Below are positions 7,612 to 17,027 of a stretch of 64,000 bases of DNA, piece after piece. The number at the start of each line of letters is the position of its first letter. The stretch's first letter is position 1. The stretch is from Chryseobacterium lathyri (GTDB lineage Bacteria > Bacteroidota > Bacteroidia > Flavobacteriales > Weeksellaceae): NCBI RefSeq assembly GCF_030812195.1, contig NZ_JAUSSF010000002.1:744001-808000 (forward strand). The letters are read 5' to 3'. The notes under the pieces are model-generated. The model ran no database searches and had not been told where the DNA came from. It saw only the letters and a program-made list of their open reading frames with translations. Both the position numbers and the translations under genes were made by a program.

Positions 7612-8493
7612 TTATTTTGGTAAGCCTCTTTTTAAAGCAATTTCTGCCCGTTTAACGGCTACTTTTTCTTTCCAGTCCATGTACTTCTTTTTGAAATTGG
7701 ACTTCATAATATCGTCAAATTTACGTTGTACAGTAAGGTTCCATAAAGAATGAGCCTTTACTGCCCAGGATTTATCCCATGCTCTCAAAGAGATAGAGAA
7801 ACTTCCGTCCAGGTACTTCATCCAGTGCCACCATCCAGTAGGCATAAAAAGGGTATCACCATGTTCCAGGAAACATTCAATTCCCTCTACACCGTCCAGC
7901 GCAGGGTATTTTTCAAAGTCAGGATTGTCTATATCATAGTCTTCCAGCGCATAGGTTGCATAAGGAAGCTGATACAATCTTTCTTTCCATTTATACTCAA
8001 ACAGTTTCACATGCTTTCTTCCGTTGAAATGAGTATGGAAAATATGCGCCATATCAATGTCGAAATGAAGAAACGTTACAGAACCCTTTCCTCCAAAAAA
8101 CATAGACGGATATTTATCAAGGAAACCACCCATTAGTTCTTTCGGAGAAATATAATCTTCCAGTAATTTTTTGGCATGCTTTATAGGATCAAAAAAGAAA
8201 ATTCTCAGATCAGTAGGCTCTTTTTGGATGAGGTCTATATAATCTGCAAACTTCATTTTTGTAGTGGGTGTATTGATGGGAGCGGCAGGATCGGCCTTTT
8301 TAGAATCATAAAGAGGAACTTCCACATCACCTACTGCTTCCTTCACATATTCCATGGTCCACTTTTGATAAGCAGGCCATTTTCTTGCCATATTTTTAAT
8401 GACAACGGGCCTTCTGGGCTTTAGATATTTTTCTGTAAACTCTTCCTGAGTAATATCATCTACAACATCTATAGGCTTTAAAATAATTCCCAT
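7612..8493 (-). CDS. Cupin-like JmjC-type Fe(II)/2-oxoglutarate oxygenase
   Basis: 293 residues of the Cupin_8/JmjC-like family. The start FTEKYLKPRRPVVIKNMARK is typical of the group. The iron-binding facial triad is His143 and Asp145 in LHFDIDMAH and His223 in TGWWHWM; Lys161-type residues in GRKHVKLF would bind 2-oxoglutarate. Family members hydroxylate protein side chains, for example ribosomal proteins, or RNA bases. There is no signal peptide, so action in the cytoplasm is expected. The gene is alone on the minus strand with its own -7 box (8512-8519) and shares a terminator with the convergent small genes. Confidence 0.88.
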   Translation of the reverse strand: MGIILKPIDVVDDITQEEFTEKYLKPRRPVVIKNMARKWPAYQKWTMEYVKEAVGDVEVPLYDSKKADPAAPINTPTTKMKFADYIDLIQKEPTDLRIFFFDPIKHAKKLLEDYISPKELMGGFLDKYPSMFFGGKGSVTFLHFDIDMAHIFHTHFNGRKHVKLFEYKWKERLYQLPYATYALEDYDIDNPDFEKYPALDGVEGIECFLEHGDTLFMPTGWWHWMKYLDGSFSISLRAWDKSWAVKAHSLWNLTVQRKFDDIMKSNFKKKYMDWKEKVAVKRAEIALKRGLPK

Positions 8494-8511
8494 TCTATAA
8501 ATTTTATGTTA

Positions 8512-8519
8512 CAAAATTA
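8512..8519 (-). promoter_or_regulatory. -7 promoter box for the JmjC-like gene
   Basis: On the minus strand TAATTTTG matches TANNTTTG, 18 bases before the start codon at 8493. The 431-bp gap 8494-8924 otherwise holds only AT-rich sequence and presumably the promoter of the outer-membrane protein gene, for which I see no clear consensus box. Confidence 0.5.
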
Positions 8520-8924
8520 TTAAATAAATATATATGAATCAGTGTTTAAATTTTTTTTAATCTATGATTCAAATCATTTTTGACTATTTAGACTAAATAA
8601 AAAAGGTTGAGAAACAATTTTTTTATAGATTCTATCGGGAGTTTCCTATTCTCAGACATTTTTTTTATTGAAAAGTATTAGATTTTTCTTAAATAAACAA
8701 GGATTTAAATTTTAGCTTATAGACAGATTTTGAATATTTTACATACCAAACAGATTTTTGAAACAGAATTTACATATTGCCAAATATTTTACGAAAAGAT
8801 AGAGTTTTAAAAAATATCACTAATTTTATAGTGTTAAGACATTTAACCTTTAGCATTAAAATACATCTTTATAAAAGTGTAACAAAAAACACAGGCTACA
8901 AACTAATTAGGCAAATAATAAATT

Positions 8925-11600
8925 ATGAAAGGAAAGATTTCTTTATTTCTGATGCTTTTTTTCACCGTGCTCACATTTGCGCAGAAAACAGTGTCAGGGA
9001 AAATTACCGATGAAGACGGATCCGCTATTCCCAGTGCCAGCGTTACTATAGAAGAACCGGGTAAAGATGCTATTTTGGCATATGGGATCACCAATTCCAA
9101 GGGAGAATACAAAGTAACGTTTACCTCTGCGGAATCCAATGTAGATCTGAAAGTGAAAGCATTCAACCAAAAGCCTCTGACCAAACAGATCAGTAACAGC
9201 GATCAGACCCTGACTTTCAAAATGCAGTCTGAAGCTACAGAAATAAAAGAAGTCCAGCTAAAAACCAAGATGATTACTGCGAGAGGAGATACCATCGCTT
9301 ATGATCTAAAAGCTTTTGACAGTAAAAGTGACAGAACACTAGCTGATGTAATGAGAAAGATTCCGGGAATCGAAGTCAATAAAGACGGAAGCATTCTTTA
9401 TCAGGGAAATGCCATCAATAAATTTTATGTTAACGGAAAAGATCTGATGGAAGGAGGATATGGAACGATCAACAACTCACTTCCCAAGGATGCGGTTCAG
9501 AAAGTGGAAGTCCTGGAAAACCACCAACCGGTAAAAATACTACAGGATAAGGTTCCTTCTGATCAGGCTGCGATCAATATCAAGTTAAAAAACTCTGTTA
9601 CCATGACCGGAAGAGGAGAAGTGGGGACAGGTTTTGGAGATCCGTGGTTGTGGAACGTTAAACTGACCCCGATGTTTTTTGGGCAGAAAAGCCAGTGGGT
9701 GGTGAATTATAAAACTAATAATATGGGTGAGCAGGTGGAAAATGAAGGGAATATCTTAGCTTTTGGAAACAGGTTCGAAGGAAGAAGAATTAATGCTTCT
9801 CAAAATGACTGGCTGAATGTAGAAAATGCAAGCACACCCAACCTTCCGGTAAAAAGATATTTGATGAACAATGTGCATTACCTGTCGGCAAATTATCTGA
9901 CTAATATAGACAAAAAGAAAGAGTGGGAGCTTAAAGCCAATGCCAACTATACCAATAACGCGGTTGAAAGAGAGTCGTATAGCCAGACAGATTACTTTGA
10001 GGGAAGCTCGAATATTGTAAATATTCTTAATAATTTTTACACAGATAAAGCAAAAGGAGAATTAATATTTACAAAAAATGCCAAAAAAGGATTCTTTAAA
10101 AATACTACAAGTTTTTCTCAGTACTGGAATGCAGACAGAGGAATTGTTGACAGAACGGATGTAGCAAACGGAGTGAAAAGACATGGCGATGAAGCAATAG
10201 AGTCTCCAACAACATCTTTTCAGAACTCCCTGAGTACCATTATTCCATGGAAAGAAAAAATGGTGAATCTTTTATCTTTTGTAAGCTATCAGACCGATAA
10301 CCAGACACTGAAAGTTTCCCCTGCCTCTTATCTGGACATTCCCGGACTCACTCCTGAACCTAAGAATTTTGCGAAACAAAACCTGAGACTTAAAACGATT
10401 GAAGCAAATCATTCTGCCAATATTGGTTTTTCTAAAAAAGGATGGACGTTTACTCCGGAAGTTGGATTTAACTTTAAAACAACAGATTTAGTTTCAGATT
10501 TATCAAATGTTATAACATCAGGAGCGCTTCCGGCAGCCTATAGTAATGATCTTACATATACTACAGCAACGCCTTACGGAAGCTTGGGAGTAAATTATAA
10601 AAATGATTCATGGATGTTGTATGCCAATTTTCCTGTAAACTCTAATAACATTAAAGCGGAAGATCCGTTAAGAAATGTCGCTAAAGAAGTAAACAAAGTG
10701 ACTTTTGAACCTAGTGTTTTTGCACAGTATACTTTTGCCTCTTTTTGGAAAGCTTCGGTAAATGCTAATATTAATAATAATTTTGGAGAAATAAATACGG
10801 CTTATTCAGGATTCTTAATGACCTCTCCAAGCGGAATTAATGCAATGGATATCAATAATCCGATACCTCAGAATAATAATAAATCTGCAGGAACAAGACT
10901 GGAGTATAGAAATCCATTAAATAATTTATTCTTCAATATCAATTACAGATTTTCAGATGCTAAAAGAAACCTGATTTCAAACCCGTTGATTAACGGAGCA
11001 GGTTATACCGTAATGCAATATATAGAACAGGATAATCATGTATTAAATAATGGTTACAGCGTGGAAGTAGGAAAATATTTTCCAAAGTTTAAAACAAATG
11101 CCTCCCTTAGCTACAGCAACAATACGGCAAAATCTGATGCATTCCTGAATAATAATTCTTTTACAAACAACAACAACAGCCAGTCGTACGGAATTAAATT
11201 CAATAATACTTATTTCAGCTGGATGAGCATAGATTATAACGCAAGCATTTCCAGAACAAAACAAACCAGTACAGGAAAGATAAATTCCAGTGCTACCAGA
11301 ACCGGTTTCACACATAATCTTGGCGCGTTCTTCTATCCGGTAGAAAACCATACCCTTGGATTCAACTGGGATCAGGTAAATACAAATGCGGCCGATCAAA
11401 AATACCATAATGGATTCTACGACGTTTCATATCAATTTACCTGGGCAAAAAAGAAAATTGATTTTGAGCTTAAATGGATGAATATAGCCAACAAAAAAGT
11501 ATTCGAAACATATGATATCAATACCACAAACATTACTTTTACAAGATATCAGCTCCGTCCAAGCCAGGTTATGTTTACCGTAAAATTTAATTTCAAATAA
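8925..11600 (+). CDS. TonB-dependent receptor-like outer-membrane beta-barrel protein
   Basis: 891 residues. A signal peptide (MKGKISLFLMLFFTVLTFAQ) precedes a carboxypeptidase-regulatory-like domain with VSGKITDEDGSAIPSASV. A plug-like region follows (RTLADVMRKIPGIEV, then KDAVQKVEVLENHQPVKIL). The remaining ~600 residues are alternating aromatic/polar strands, ending KFNFK with a terminal aromatic typical of outer-membrane barrels. This is the OMP_b-brl_3-type group related to SusC/TonB receptors but shorter than SusC. No SusD partner is adjacent. A GLPGLI protein, a family often found beside such barrels, lies 0.8 kb downstream with a DinB gene between. The transported ligand is unknown. 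Confidence 0.88.
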   Translation: MKGKISLFLMLFFTVLTFAQKTVSGKITDEDGSAIPSASVTIEEPGKDAILAYGITNSKGEYKVTFTSAESNVDLKVKAFNQKPLTKQISNSDQTLTFKMQSEATEIKEVQLKTKMITARGDTIAYDLKAFDSKSDRTLADVMRKIPGIEVNKDGSILYQGNAINKFYVNGKDLMEGGYGTINNSLPKDAVQKVEVLENHQPVKILQDKVPSDQAAINIKLKNSVTMTGRGEVGTGFGDPWLWNVKLTPMFFGQKSQWVVNYKTNNMGEQVENEGNILAFGNRFEGRRINASQNDWLNVENASTPNLPVKRYLMNNVHYLSANYLTNIDKKKEWELKANANYTNNAVERESYSQTDYFEGSSNIVNILNNFYTDKAKGELIFTKNAKKGFFKNTTSFSQYWNADRGIVDRTDVANGVKRHGDEAIESPTTSFQNSLSTIIPWKEKMVNLLSFVSYQTDNQTLKVSPASYLDIPGLTPEPKNFAKQNLRLKTIEANHSANIGFSKKGWTFTPEVGFNFKTTDLVSDLSNVITSGALPAAYSNDLTYTTATPYGSLGVNYKNDSWMLYANFPVNSNNIKAEDPLRNVAKEVNKVTFEPSVFAQYTFASFWKASVNANINNNFGEINTAYSGFLMTSPSGINAMDINNPIPQNNNKSAGTRLEYRNPLNNLFFNINYRFSDAKRNLISNPLINGAGYTVMQYIEQDNHVLNNGYSVEVGKYFPKFKTNASLSYSNNTAKSDAFLNNNSFTNNNNSQSYGIKFNNTYFSWMSIDYNASISRTKQTSTGKINSSATRTGFTHNLGAFFYPVENHTLGFNWDQVNTNAADQKYHNGFYDVSYQFTWAKKKIDFELKWMNIANKKVFETYDINTTNITFTRYQLRPSQVMFTVKFNFK

Positions 11601-11604
11601 AAAT

Positions 11605-11637
11605 AAAAAAACCAATTTCATCGAGATTGGTTTTTTT
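11605..11637. terminator. Bidirectional terminator
   Basis: Arms of twelve bases (AAAAAAACCAAT and ATTGGTTTTTTT) flank a nine-base loop between the barrel gene and the convergent DinB gene. Confidence 0.88.
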
Positions 11638-11663
11638 GTTTTAAGATATATTTGTTCAGATTG

Positions 11664-12161
11664 CTAGAAGCTCTGATGATCCGCAGAAGGGCCGTAGCTT
11701 CCAGGAAGAGGGATGTCGTTCAGTCTGTAATACACTCCCAATTGAGCCCTGTGATGTGTGATTTGGTTTAAAGAATGGCGGATGGAACCATATTTAGTCC
11801 ATTTTGCTACTTCGTGGCCGTTGTTTTTTAGTGCCCATGTATCATTAAGGTTTTCTTCTTTAGCATTATCAAGAGCAGCCTGCGCAGATTTGAAATTCTC
11901 ATCCAGGGTTTGCAGAAGATCTTCTTTGGTAGAAAGATGCTTAGGCTGAAAATCTCCTTTTGCAAAATCCAAGTCTGAAGTTTTCAGCATTGCGTCCGGC
12001 CACCCGAAAATTTCAGAAATATGAGTGGCAAGAGGCATCATTTTCATGCTTTTCTCATGAGGAGCATAATCGTTTTTTCCTTCAGGATAAACTTCGAAAA
12101 ATTTCCGGGTTGTCTGGTACTCTGTTTCCAGCTCATCTTTAAATTGTGATAAAGTATCCAT
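11664..12161 (-). CDS. DinB family protein
   Basis: 165 residues of the DinB/YfiT-like four-helix bundle. His47 in PLATHISEIF and the His136-His137 pair in NQITHHRAQLG are placed like the three metal ligands of the family. The family is widespread and often called damage-inducible, but individual reactions vary (thiol-dependent transferases, isomerases) and cannot be assigned here. There is no membrane or export signal. The gene is alone on the minus strand, convergent with the outer-membrane barrel gene and divergent from the GLPGLI gene. Confidence 0.88.
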   Translation of the reverse strand: MDTLSQFKDELETEYQTTRKFFEVYPEGKNDYAPHEKSMKMMPLATHISEIFGWPDAMLKTSDLDFAKGDFQPKHLSTKEDLLQTLDENFKSAQAALDNAKEENLNDTWALKNNGHEVAKWTKYGSIRHSLNQITHHRAQLGVYYRLNDIPLPGSYGPSADHQSF

Positions 12162-12246
12162 AATATTTTGTTTTTAAGTACTTAAAGGTAAGGCTTTTGG
12201 GGGAGAAAGTGTTTTAAGGAAATCATAATTTTTGGCCCTGATACTC

Positions 12247-12277
12247 TAACAATATTGTTATGAACCGTATGTACGGT
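12247..12277. promoter_or_regulatory. Two adjacent palindromes in the dinB/GLPGLI divergent gap
   Basis: TAACAATATTGTTA (12247-12260) and ACCGTATGTACGGT (12264-12277) are each perfect inverted repeats, three bases apart. They lie about 90-100 bp from both divergent start codons. They are placed like operators, but no regulator is identified. Confidence 0.4.
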
Positions 12278-12378
12278 ATGTTGCTAGTCATCGGAGAGGT
12301 ACGCTTGTCTAAATAAAAATTTGAAAAAAACTGTAACATATTACAGCAATTGATAACTAATTAGTAAATGTTATTACA

Positions 12379-13296
12379 ATGAAAAATCTATTTTCTGTAT
12401 TCTTTATCGCTCTTTTTGCCCTGGCATCGGCACAGGATTCGAAAGAATCAAAAGAGACAGCAAACCGTTTCTTCTATGAACTGACTTTTAAGCCGAAGAA
12501 GGACTCTGCCAAGATGGATAAAGTAATTACAATCTTGGATATTACAGACAAAAACAGATCCATTTATCAGGATTATACAGTGATTGCTCAGGATTCTATC
12601 ATGAAAGTTGAAATAGAAGCCATGCAGAAAGCAGGAATCATGAAAGATTTGTCAAAAACCATTAAAACCCCTAAAATTTCAGCCAGGATATACAAATCAT
12701 ATCCAGGTATGAAAGTGCAGTATGTAGACAAGATAGCAAATGGATTTACACCCAGCAACATAGGCTATAGCGAAGACTTAAAGTTCAACTGGAATATCCT
12801 TAATGATAAACAGAAAATAGGAGAATACAACACTCAAAAGGCAACCACTGAATTCGGAGGAAGAAAATGGACAGCTTGGTTCAGCACAGATCTGCCGTTT
12901 CAGGATGGGCCTTACAAATTCTTTGGACTGCCAGGTTTAATCGTTAAAATTGAAGATGATCAGAAAAATTATTCTTGGGTTTTACAAGGAAACAAAAAAG
13001 TGAAAGACTATACGGAATACTCTTATATTGAGAATCTAATGCAGGCCAAAGGAGGAAAAGTAAATGAATTAACAAGAGAAAAATTTGAAAAAACATTCAG
13101 CGATTTCAAAAAAGATCCTTTTGCATCTATAAGACCAATGATGACGCAGGAAATGCTGTCTAAAACAGTTCCGGGAATGGATGGTACGGTGGGCGATATG
13201 GTAAAAAAACAGGAGAAGCAGTACAAAGACTTTTATAATGCCAATGACAATCCGATAGAAATATCAGCAGCACAGGAGGATAAAAAGAAAAAATAA
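12379..13296 (+). CDS. GLPGLI family secreted protein
   Basis: 305 residues with a signal peptide (MKNLFSVFFIALFALASAQ). The family-defining motif appears as FFGLPGLIVKIED at about residue 180, after FSTDLPFQDGPY. The family is almost confined to Bacteroidetes and its function is unknown; members are periplasmic or surface proteins and often sit near TonB-dependent receptors, as here. The C-terminus is Lys-rich (EDKKKK). An IR of about 14 bases at 13325-13360 ends the gene. It is monocistronic by spacing. Confidence 0.9.
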   Translation: MKNLFSVFFIALFALASAQDSKESKETANRFFYELTFKPKKDSAKMDKVITILDITDKNRSIYQDYTVIAQDSIMKVEIEAMQKAGIMKDLSKTIKTPKISARIYKSYPGMKVQYVDKIANGFTPSNIGYSEDLKFNWNILNDKQKIGEYNTQKATTEFGGRKWTAWFSTDLPFQDGPYKFFGLPGLIVKIEDDQKNYSWVLQGNKKVKDYTEYSYIENLMQAKGGKVNELTREKFEKTFSDFKKDPFASIRPMMTQEMLSKTVPGMDGTVGDMVKKQEKQYKDFYNANDNPIEISAAQEDKKKK

Positions 13297-13324
13297 GCAT
13301 TCATATCAACTAAATTATATTTTG

Positions 13325-13360
13325 AATCAACCCAGATACAGTAATGTATTTGGGTTGATT
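13325..13360 (+). terminator. Terminator after the GLPGLI gene
   Basis: Arms AATCAACCCAGATA and TATTTGGGTTGATT pair with one G-T wobble around an eight-base loop and are followed by TTCTTTC. Confidence 0.75.
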
Positions 13361-13402
13361 TCTTTCATGCCCTTTCGTTATTTAGATTAAATTTAAATAG
13401 CG

Positions 13403-13410
13403 TATATTTG
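13403..13410 (+). promoter_or_regulatory. -7 promoter box of the feo operon
   Basis: TATATTTG fits TANNTTTG, 20 bases before the TTG start of feoA. I see no obvious Fur-type palindrome around it. Confidence 0.55.
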
Positions 13411-13430
13411 CCCTTACAAAAAATCAGGCT

Positions 13431-13685
13431 TTGAAAGAGATTGACTTACATAAATTAAGTGGATTCCCTAAAAATAAAATGGGGAAGATTTTGGGTTATG
13501 ATAATGATCATCTGAGAATGCCCAACAAGATCATAGAAATGGGCCTTCTGCCGGAAACTATTTTCAGGGTATTGTATCAGGCACCGTTCAATGGTCCCAT
13601 GTATGTAGAATTTGGAGAAGAAAAAAGCCGAATTGCTCTTCGTGAAGAAGAGGGAGATTATATTATTGTTGAAGAATTGAATTAA
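13431..13685 (+). CDS. feoA: Ferrous iron transport protein FeoA
   Basis: 84 residues with the FeoA SH3-like fold. HLRMPNKIIEMGLLPETIF and the later SRIALREEEGDYIIVEEL correspond to the usual 'L..MGL.PG' and 'ialr...A..I.V' blocks. FeoA assists FeoB in Fe(II) uptake at the inner membrane. The start is a TTG; no ATG lies in frame between the promoter box and this codon. Its stop codon shares one base with the feoB start, so translation is coupled. The three genes feoA, feoB and the small Cys-rich gene form one operon. Confidence 0.9.
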   Translation: MKEIDLHKLSGFPKNKMGKILGYDNDHLRMPNKIIEMGLLPETIFRVLYQAPFNGPMYVEFGEEKSRIALREEEGDYIIVEELN

Positions 13686-15718
13686 TGCAGGAAAATAAGA
13701 AAAAACAGGTCCTTTTGGTCGGGAATCCTAATGTAGGAAAGTCTACGGTTTTCAATGCCCTGTGCAACAAAAAACAGAAGACCGGTAATTATGCAGGAGT
13801 TACCGTTGCGAGTCATTCAGGAAATTACACGTATAAAAATGAAGAGGTTGAGGTGATCGACCTTCCGGGTTCATACAGTGTCTATCCAAGCTCTGAAGAT
13901 GAAGCTATTTTTTCCAAATTTCTTATTGATGAACAGAAAAACTATGAAGGTGTAATCTATATCCTTGAAGCATTGAGCTTAAAAAGAGGATTGCTTCTCT
14001 TCCAGCAGATACAGGATCTTGGTATACCTATGATATTGGTAGTCAACCAGATCGATCAGGCAAAAAGAAGAGGAATTACCATCGATATTCAAAAGTTTTC
14101 AGATGCTTTGGGCATTAAAATAATCCAGACCAACGCCAAAGAGCAGATTGGAATAGAAGAGATCAAAGAAGCTGTCCTGAAAGATGGATTTAAAAAAGCA
14201 GATAAAATCTCCTTTGAAACGCCAAACGAACATAAAGATTTTATTCAAAAGATAGCGGCCCACAAAGGTCTCGACAATGAATATAAAGCCTGGATGAGCC
14301 TTTCATTAGGCGCTGATCTCGGAAGAATAGAATCTATAAAGGATCTTCTTAACCAGCCCGATTCCAAAAGCCTGGTTCCAAAACGGCTTCAGGTTCAGGA
14401 GACCGTAAGAAGATATCAAAGTGTAGATAAAATATTAGCAGATGTAATCTCTAAAAAAGCTCAGTTCAAAGAGCTTTTAACAGAAAAACTAGATAGAGTC
14501 TTGGTCCATAAATTCTGGGGCTATGTTGTTTTTCTTTTTATCCTGTTGGTTATTTTCCAAAGCGTTTTCTTCCTTGCAGAATATCCCATGAACTGGATCG
14601 AGGATTCCTTCTCATGGCTTGCTGCTTTTACGGGAGAACACCTGCCGGAAGGACCTGTCAATTCACTGATTTCGAGTGGAATTATTCCAGGAATTGGAGG
14701 AATTGTAGTATTTGCCCCACAGATTGGTATTTTATTGTACTTTCTATACTTACTGGAAGATTCGGGATATATGGCGAGAGTGGTATTCCTCATGGACAGG
14801 CTGCTGCGTCCTTTCGGACTGAATGGGAAAAGTATCGTTCCTCTGGTATCGGGAACCGCCTGCGCCATTCCTGCTGTGATCTCTACAAGAAATATTGAGA
14901 ACGTAAAAGAAAGGCTGCTTACCATACTGGTTACACCTTTCATGACCTGCTCTGCAAGACTTCCGGTATACAGCATCATTATCGGACTGATTATTTCTGA
15001 AGGATCAGTCCTTGGAATTAAATATAAAGCACTGGTATTGATGGGGATGTACCTTTTAGGCTTCCTTGTAGCCTTGTTTTCAGCGGCAGTTTTGAAAAGA
15101 TTTATCAAGAATAAAGACAAAACTTATCTTGTAATGGACCTTCCTACCTATAAAAAACCACTTTTCGGATACGATCTTAAAATGGTTCTGGGTAAGGTTT
15201 GGGATTTCATTACAGGAGCAGGAAAAATTATTTTTATTGTGAGCATCATTGTCTGGTTTTTAAGCTACTTCGGGCCTAAGCAGAATCCCAATCAATTTGT
15301 GGCTACCAATGTAGAACTGGACCATTCCTATCTGGCCAAAATGGGTAAAGGAATTGAACCTCTTATCGAACCCCTTGGCTACGACTGGAAAATGGGTGTA
15401 GGAATTTTAACAAGTTTTGTGGCCAGAGAAGTCTTTGTAGGAACAATGTCTACGCTCTACAGCCTGGATGATGATGCTCCTGAAGTGAAGGTAATAGATA
15501 AAATGAGAAGAGACGTAAAACCTAACGGAGAAAAAGTGTTCAGCTTCGCAACAGGAATTTCCGTACTTTTATTTTATGCATTCGCAATGCAGTGTGTTTC
15601 TACGCTTGCAGTAGTCTACAGAGAAACCAAAAGCTGGAAATGGACCGGCTTTCAGGTTGTGATGATGACCGGTTTGGCATATTTTGTGTCGTTGATAGCC
15701 TATCAGATTTTAAAATAA
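13685..15718 (+). CDS. feoB: Ferrous iron transport GTPase/permease FeoB
   Basis: 677 residues, normal for FeoB. The N-terminal G domain has G1 GNPNVGKST (about 11-19), G3 DLPG and G4 NQID, followed by a helical GDI-like linker. The C-terminal half has multiple membrane helices with two Gate motifs around GIIPGIGGIVVFAPQIGILL and ARLPVYSIIIGL. Conserved membrane cysteines include SGTACAIP and TPFMTCSARLP. The protein moves Fe(II) into the cytoplasm. It overlaps feoA by one base and the small downstream gene by one base, a tight coupling of all three. Confidence 0.96.
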   Translation: MQENKKKQVLLVGNPNVGKSTVFNALCNKKQKTGNYAGVTVASHSGNYTYKNEEVEVIDLPGSYSVYPSSEDEAIFSKFLIDEQKNYEGVIYILEALSLKRGLLLFQQIQDLGIPMILVVNQIDQAKRRGITIDIQKFSDALGIKIIQTNAKEQIGIEEIKEAVLKDGFKKADKISFETPNEHKDFIQKIAAHKGLDNEYKAWMSLSLGADLGRIESIKDLLNQPDSKSLVPKRLQVQETVRRYQSVDKILADVISKKAQFKELLTEKLDRVLVHKFWGYVVFLFILLVIFQSVFFLAEYPMNWIEDSFSWLAAFTGEHLPEGPVNSLISSGIIPGIGGIVVFAPQIGILLYFLYLLEDSGYMARVVFLMDRLLRPFGLNGKSIVPLVSGTACAIPAVISTRNIENVKERLLTILVTPFMTCSARLPVYSIIIGLIISEGSVLGIKYKALVLMGMYLLGFLVALFSAAVLKRFIKNKDKTYLVMDLPTYKKPLFGYDLKMVLGKVWDFITGAGKIIFIVSIIVWFLSYFGPKQNPNQFVATNVELDHSYLAKMGKGIEPLIEPLGYDWKMGVGILTSFVAREVFVGTMSTLYSLDDDAPEVKVIDKMRRDVKPNGEKVFSFATGISVLLFYAFAMQCVSTLAVVYRETKSWKWTGFQVVMMTGLAYFVSLIAYQILK

Positions 15719-15870
15719 TGGATACTTCATTAATTTTTCAGTACGTAATCATCATACTGATCGTTGCATTCGCCTGTTACTCTTTATTTAAAGTACTCAG
15801 AAAGAATTTTGCGCCGAAAAAATTCAGTTCCAAAAGAACCAACTGCGACAAAGACTGCGGTTGCTCCTAA
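15718..15870 (+). CDS. FeoB-associated Cys-rich membrane protein
   Basis: A 50-residue protein starting at the ATG that overlaps the feoB stop by one base. One membrane helix (about residues 5-24, LIFQYVIIILIVAFACYSLF) is followed by a basic stretch and the cysteine cluster NCDKDCGCS at the very end. This is the pattern of the FeoB_associated family, thought to assist FeoB, perhaps like FeoC. It is easily missed because of its size. Its position and coupling make the assignment strong; the exact role is unknown. Confidence 0.88.
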   Translation: MDTSLIFQYVIIILIVAFACYSLFKVLRKNFAPKKFSSKRTNCDKDCGCS

Positions 15871-15940
15871 TCCCTGTTTTTAAACTTATAATTGAAAAAA
15901 TTGTAGTAATTTCATTCTTTGAAACTAAAACCTTTTCAAT

Positions 15941-16969
15941 TTGAGCCCGAAATCAGCAGCTGTCTTTTTATTCTCTCTTGTAACCGTTTGGGCAAACGCC
16001 CAGTTCGATACCACTAAAATCAAGTCCTATGCAGATCAGGTAATGGTCCGCATAAATTTTGACACCAATATTGAAAAATATGTTTTTACAGCGGGCCCAG
16101 AGGATAACCCTATAGAAACCATCTTCTCAATTAACAACAAAACAAGAGCCTCTTTTTCTATCGATTATAGGATTATAAGTGCAACGGTTTCATTTACACC
16201 AAATTTCCTTCCAGGTAATAATGATGATGAGCTCAAAGGAAGCAGCTCTTATGCAGACTTGAGATTCAGGTTTTTCCCAAAAAAGTTTATTCAGACCGTT
16301 TATTACAAAAATGTTAAAGGATTTTACATGGAAAATATGAGCGACTTCTTCCCGGATTGGAAAGAAGGAAGAGATTCATACATCCAGTTTCCAGATCTGA
16401 GAGTTCAAAGTTTTGGAGGGTCTACAGCGTATGTGCTGAAGGATCATTTCTCCCTGAAAAGTATTTACACTCAAGGTGAATGGCAGAAAGAAAGCCGTGG
16501 GAGCTGGGTGCCCATTGTAGATTATGATCTTTCCATATTCAGAGATATTTTAAACGGACAGAAAAGTAAAGAAACCCAATACAGCTTTGGTGGCAGTATG
16601 GGTTACTTTTACAATTGGGTGCTGGGTGCGAAAAAAAGAGTGAATATTGCTCCCCATATCTCGCTGGGATTAGGCGGAATGTTTTCCAGCAGCTGGGATA
16701 TCCAAAATGACGGGACAAAATCAAACAAGCAAAATACACAGTATCTGACACTCAGATTTGCTACGGGACTTCATATAGGATATAATACGGACAGATTCCT
16801 TTTTGGAGGGAAATTTAATGTCAATGCCTATGCCTACAGTGAAAAAAATAACCAGAATGTGCAAAATAACAATTTATACGGGCTGCTTTATATAGGTTAT
16901 CGTTTTTCGCCACCGAAGGTTATCAAAAGGAATTATGATAAGGTTCAGAAAAAGATTCCCATCCTATAG
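15941..16969 (+). CDS. DUF4421-like outer-membrane protein
   Basis: 342 residues with a signal peptide (cleavage near WANAQ). The body is rich in alternating aromatic and polar residues (RFRFFPKKFIQTVYYKN, LLYIGYRFSPPKV), as in a beta-barrel of the DUF4421 type found in Bacteroidetes. Function is unknown. The start is TTG at 15941; no in-frame ATG gives an intact signal peptide. It sits 70 bp after the feo operon with no clear terminator, so read-through is possible. The family call rests on memory of the pattern and is less certain than the barrel call. Confidence 0.7.
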   Translation: MSPKSAAVFLFSLVTVWANAQFDTTKIKSYADQVMVRINFDTNIEKYVFTAGPEDNPIETIFSINNKTRASFSIDYRIISATVSFTPNFLPGNNDDELKGSSSYADLRFRFFPKKFIQTVYYKNVKGFYMENMSDFFPDWKEGRDSYIQFPDLRVQSFGGSTAYVLKDHFSLKSIYTQGEWQKESRGSWVPIVDYDLSIFRDILNGQKSKETQYSFGGSMGYFYNWVLGAKKRVNIAPHISLGLGGMFSSSWDIQNDGTKSNKQNTQYLTLRFATGLHIGYNTDRFLFGGKFNVNAYAYSEKNNQNVQNNNLYGLLYIGYRFSPPKVIKRNYDKVQKKIPIL

Positions 16970-16988
16970 CCTTATTGGGTCTTTTAAG

Positions 16989-16996
16989 TATATTTG
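16989..16996 (+). promoter_or_regulatory. -7 promoter box for glmM
   Basis: TATATTTG matches TANNTTTG, 31 bases before the glmM ATG at 17028. Confidence 0.55.
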
Positions 16997-17027
16997 CTAC
17001 TGAAACCAATTAAAAAAATAAAAAAGA

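Noticed and set aside
8777..9013. 78-residue frame before the outer-membrane barrel gene
   Set aside because: It overlaps the signal peptide of the barrel gene in another frame and has no family-like sequence.
14521..15120. 199-residue minus-strand frame inside feoB
   Set aside because: It lies wholly within the conserved feoB membrane part and has no recognisable protein features.
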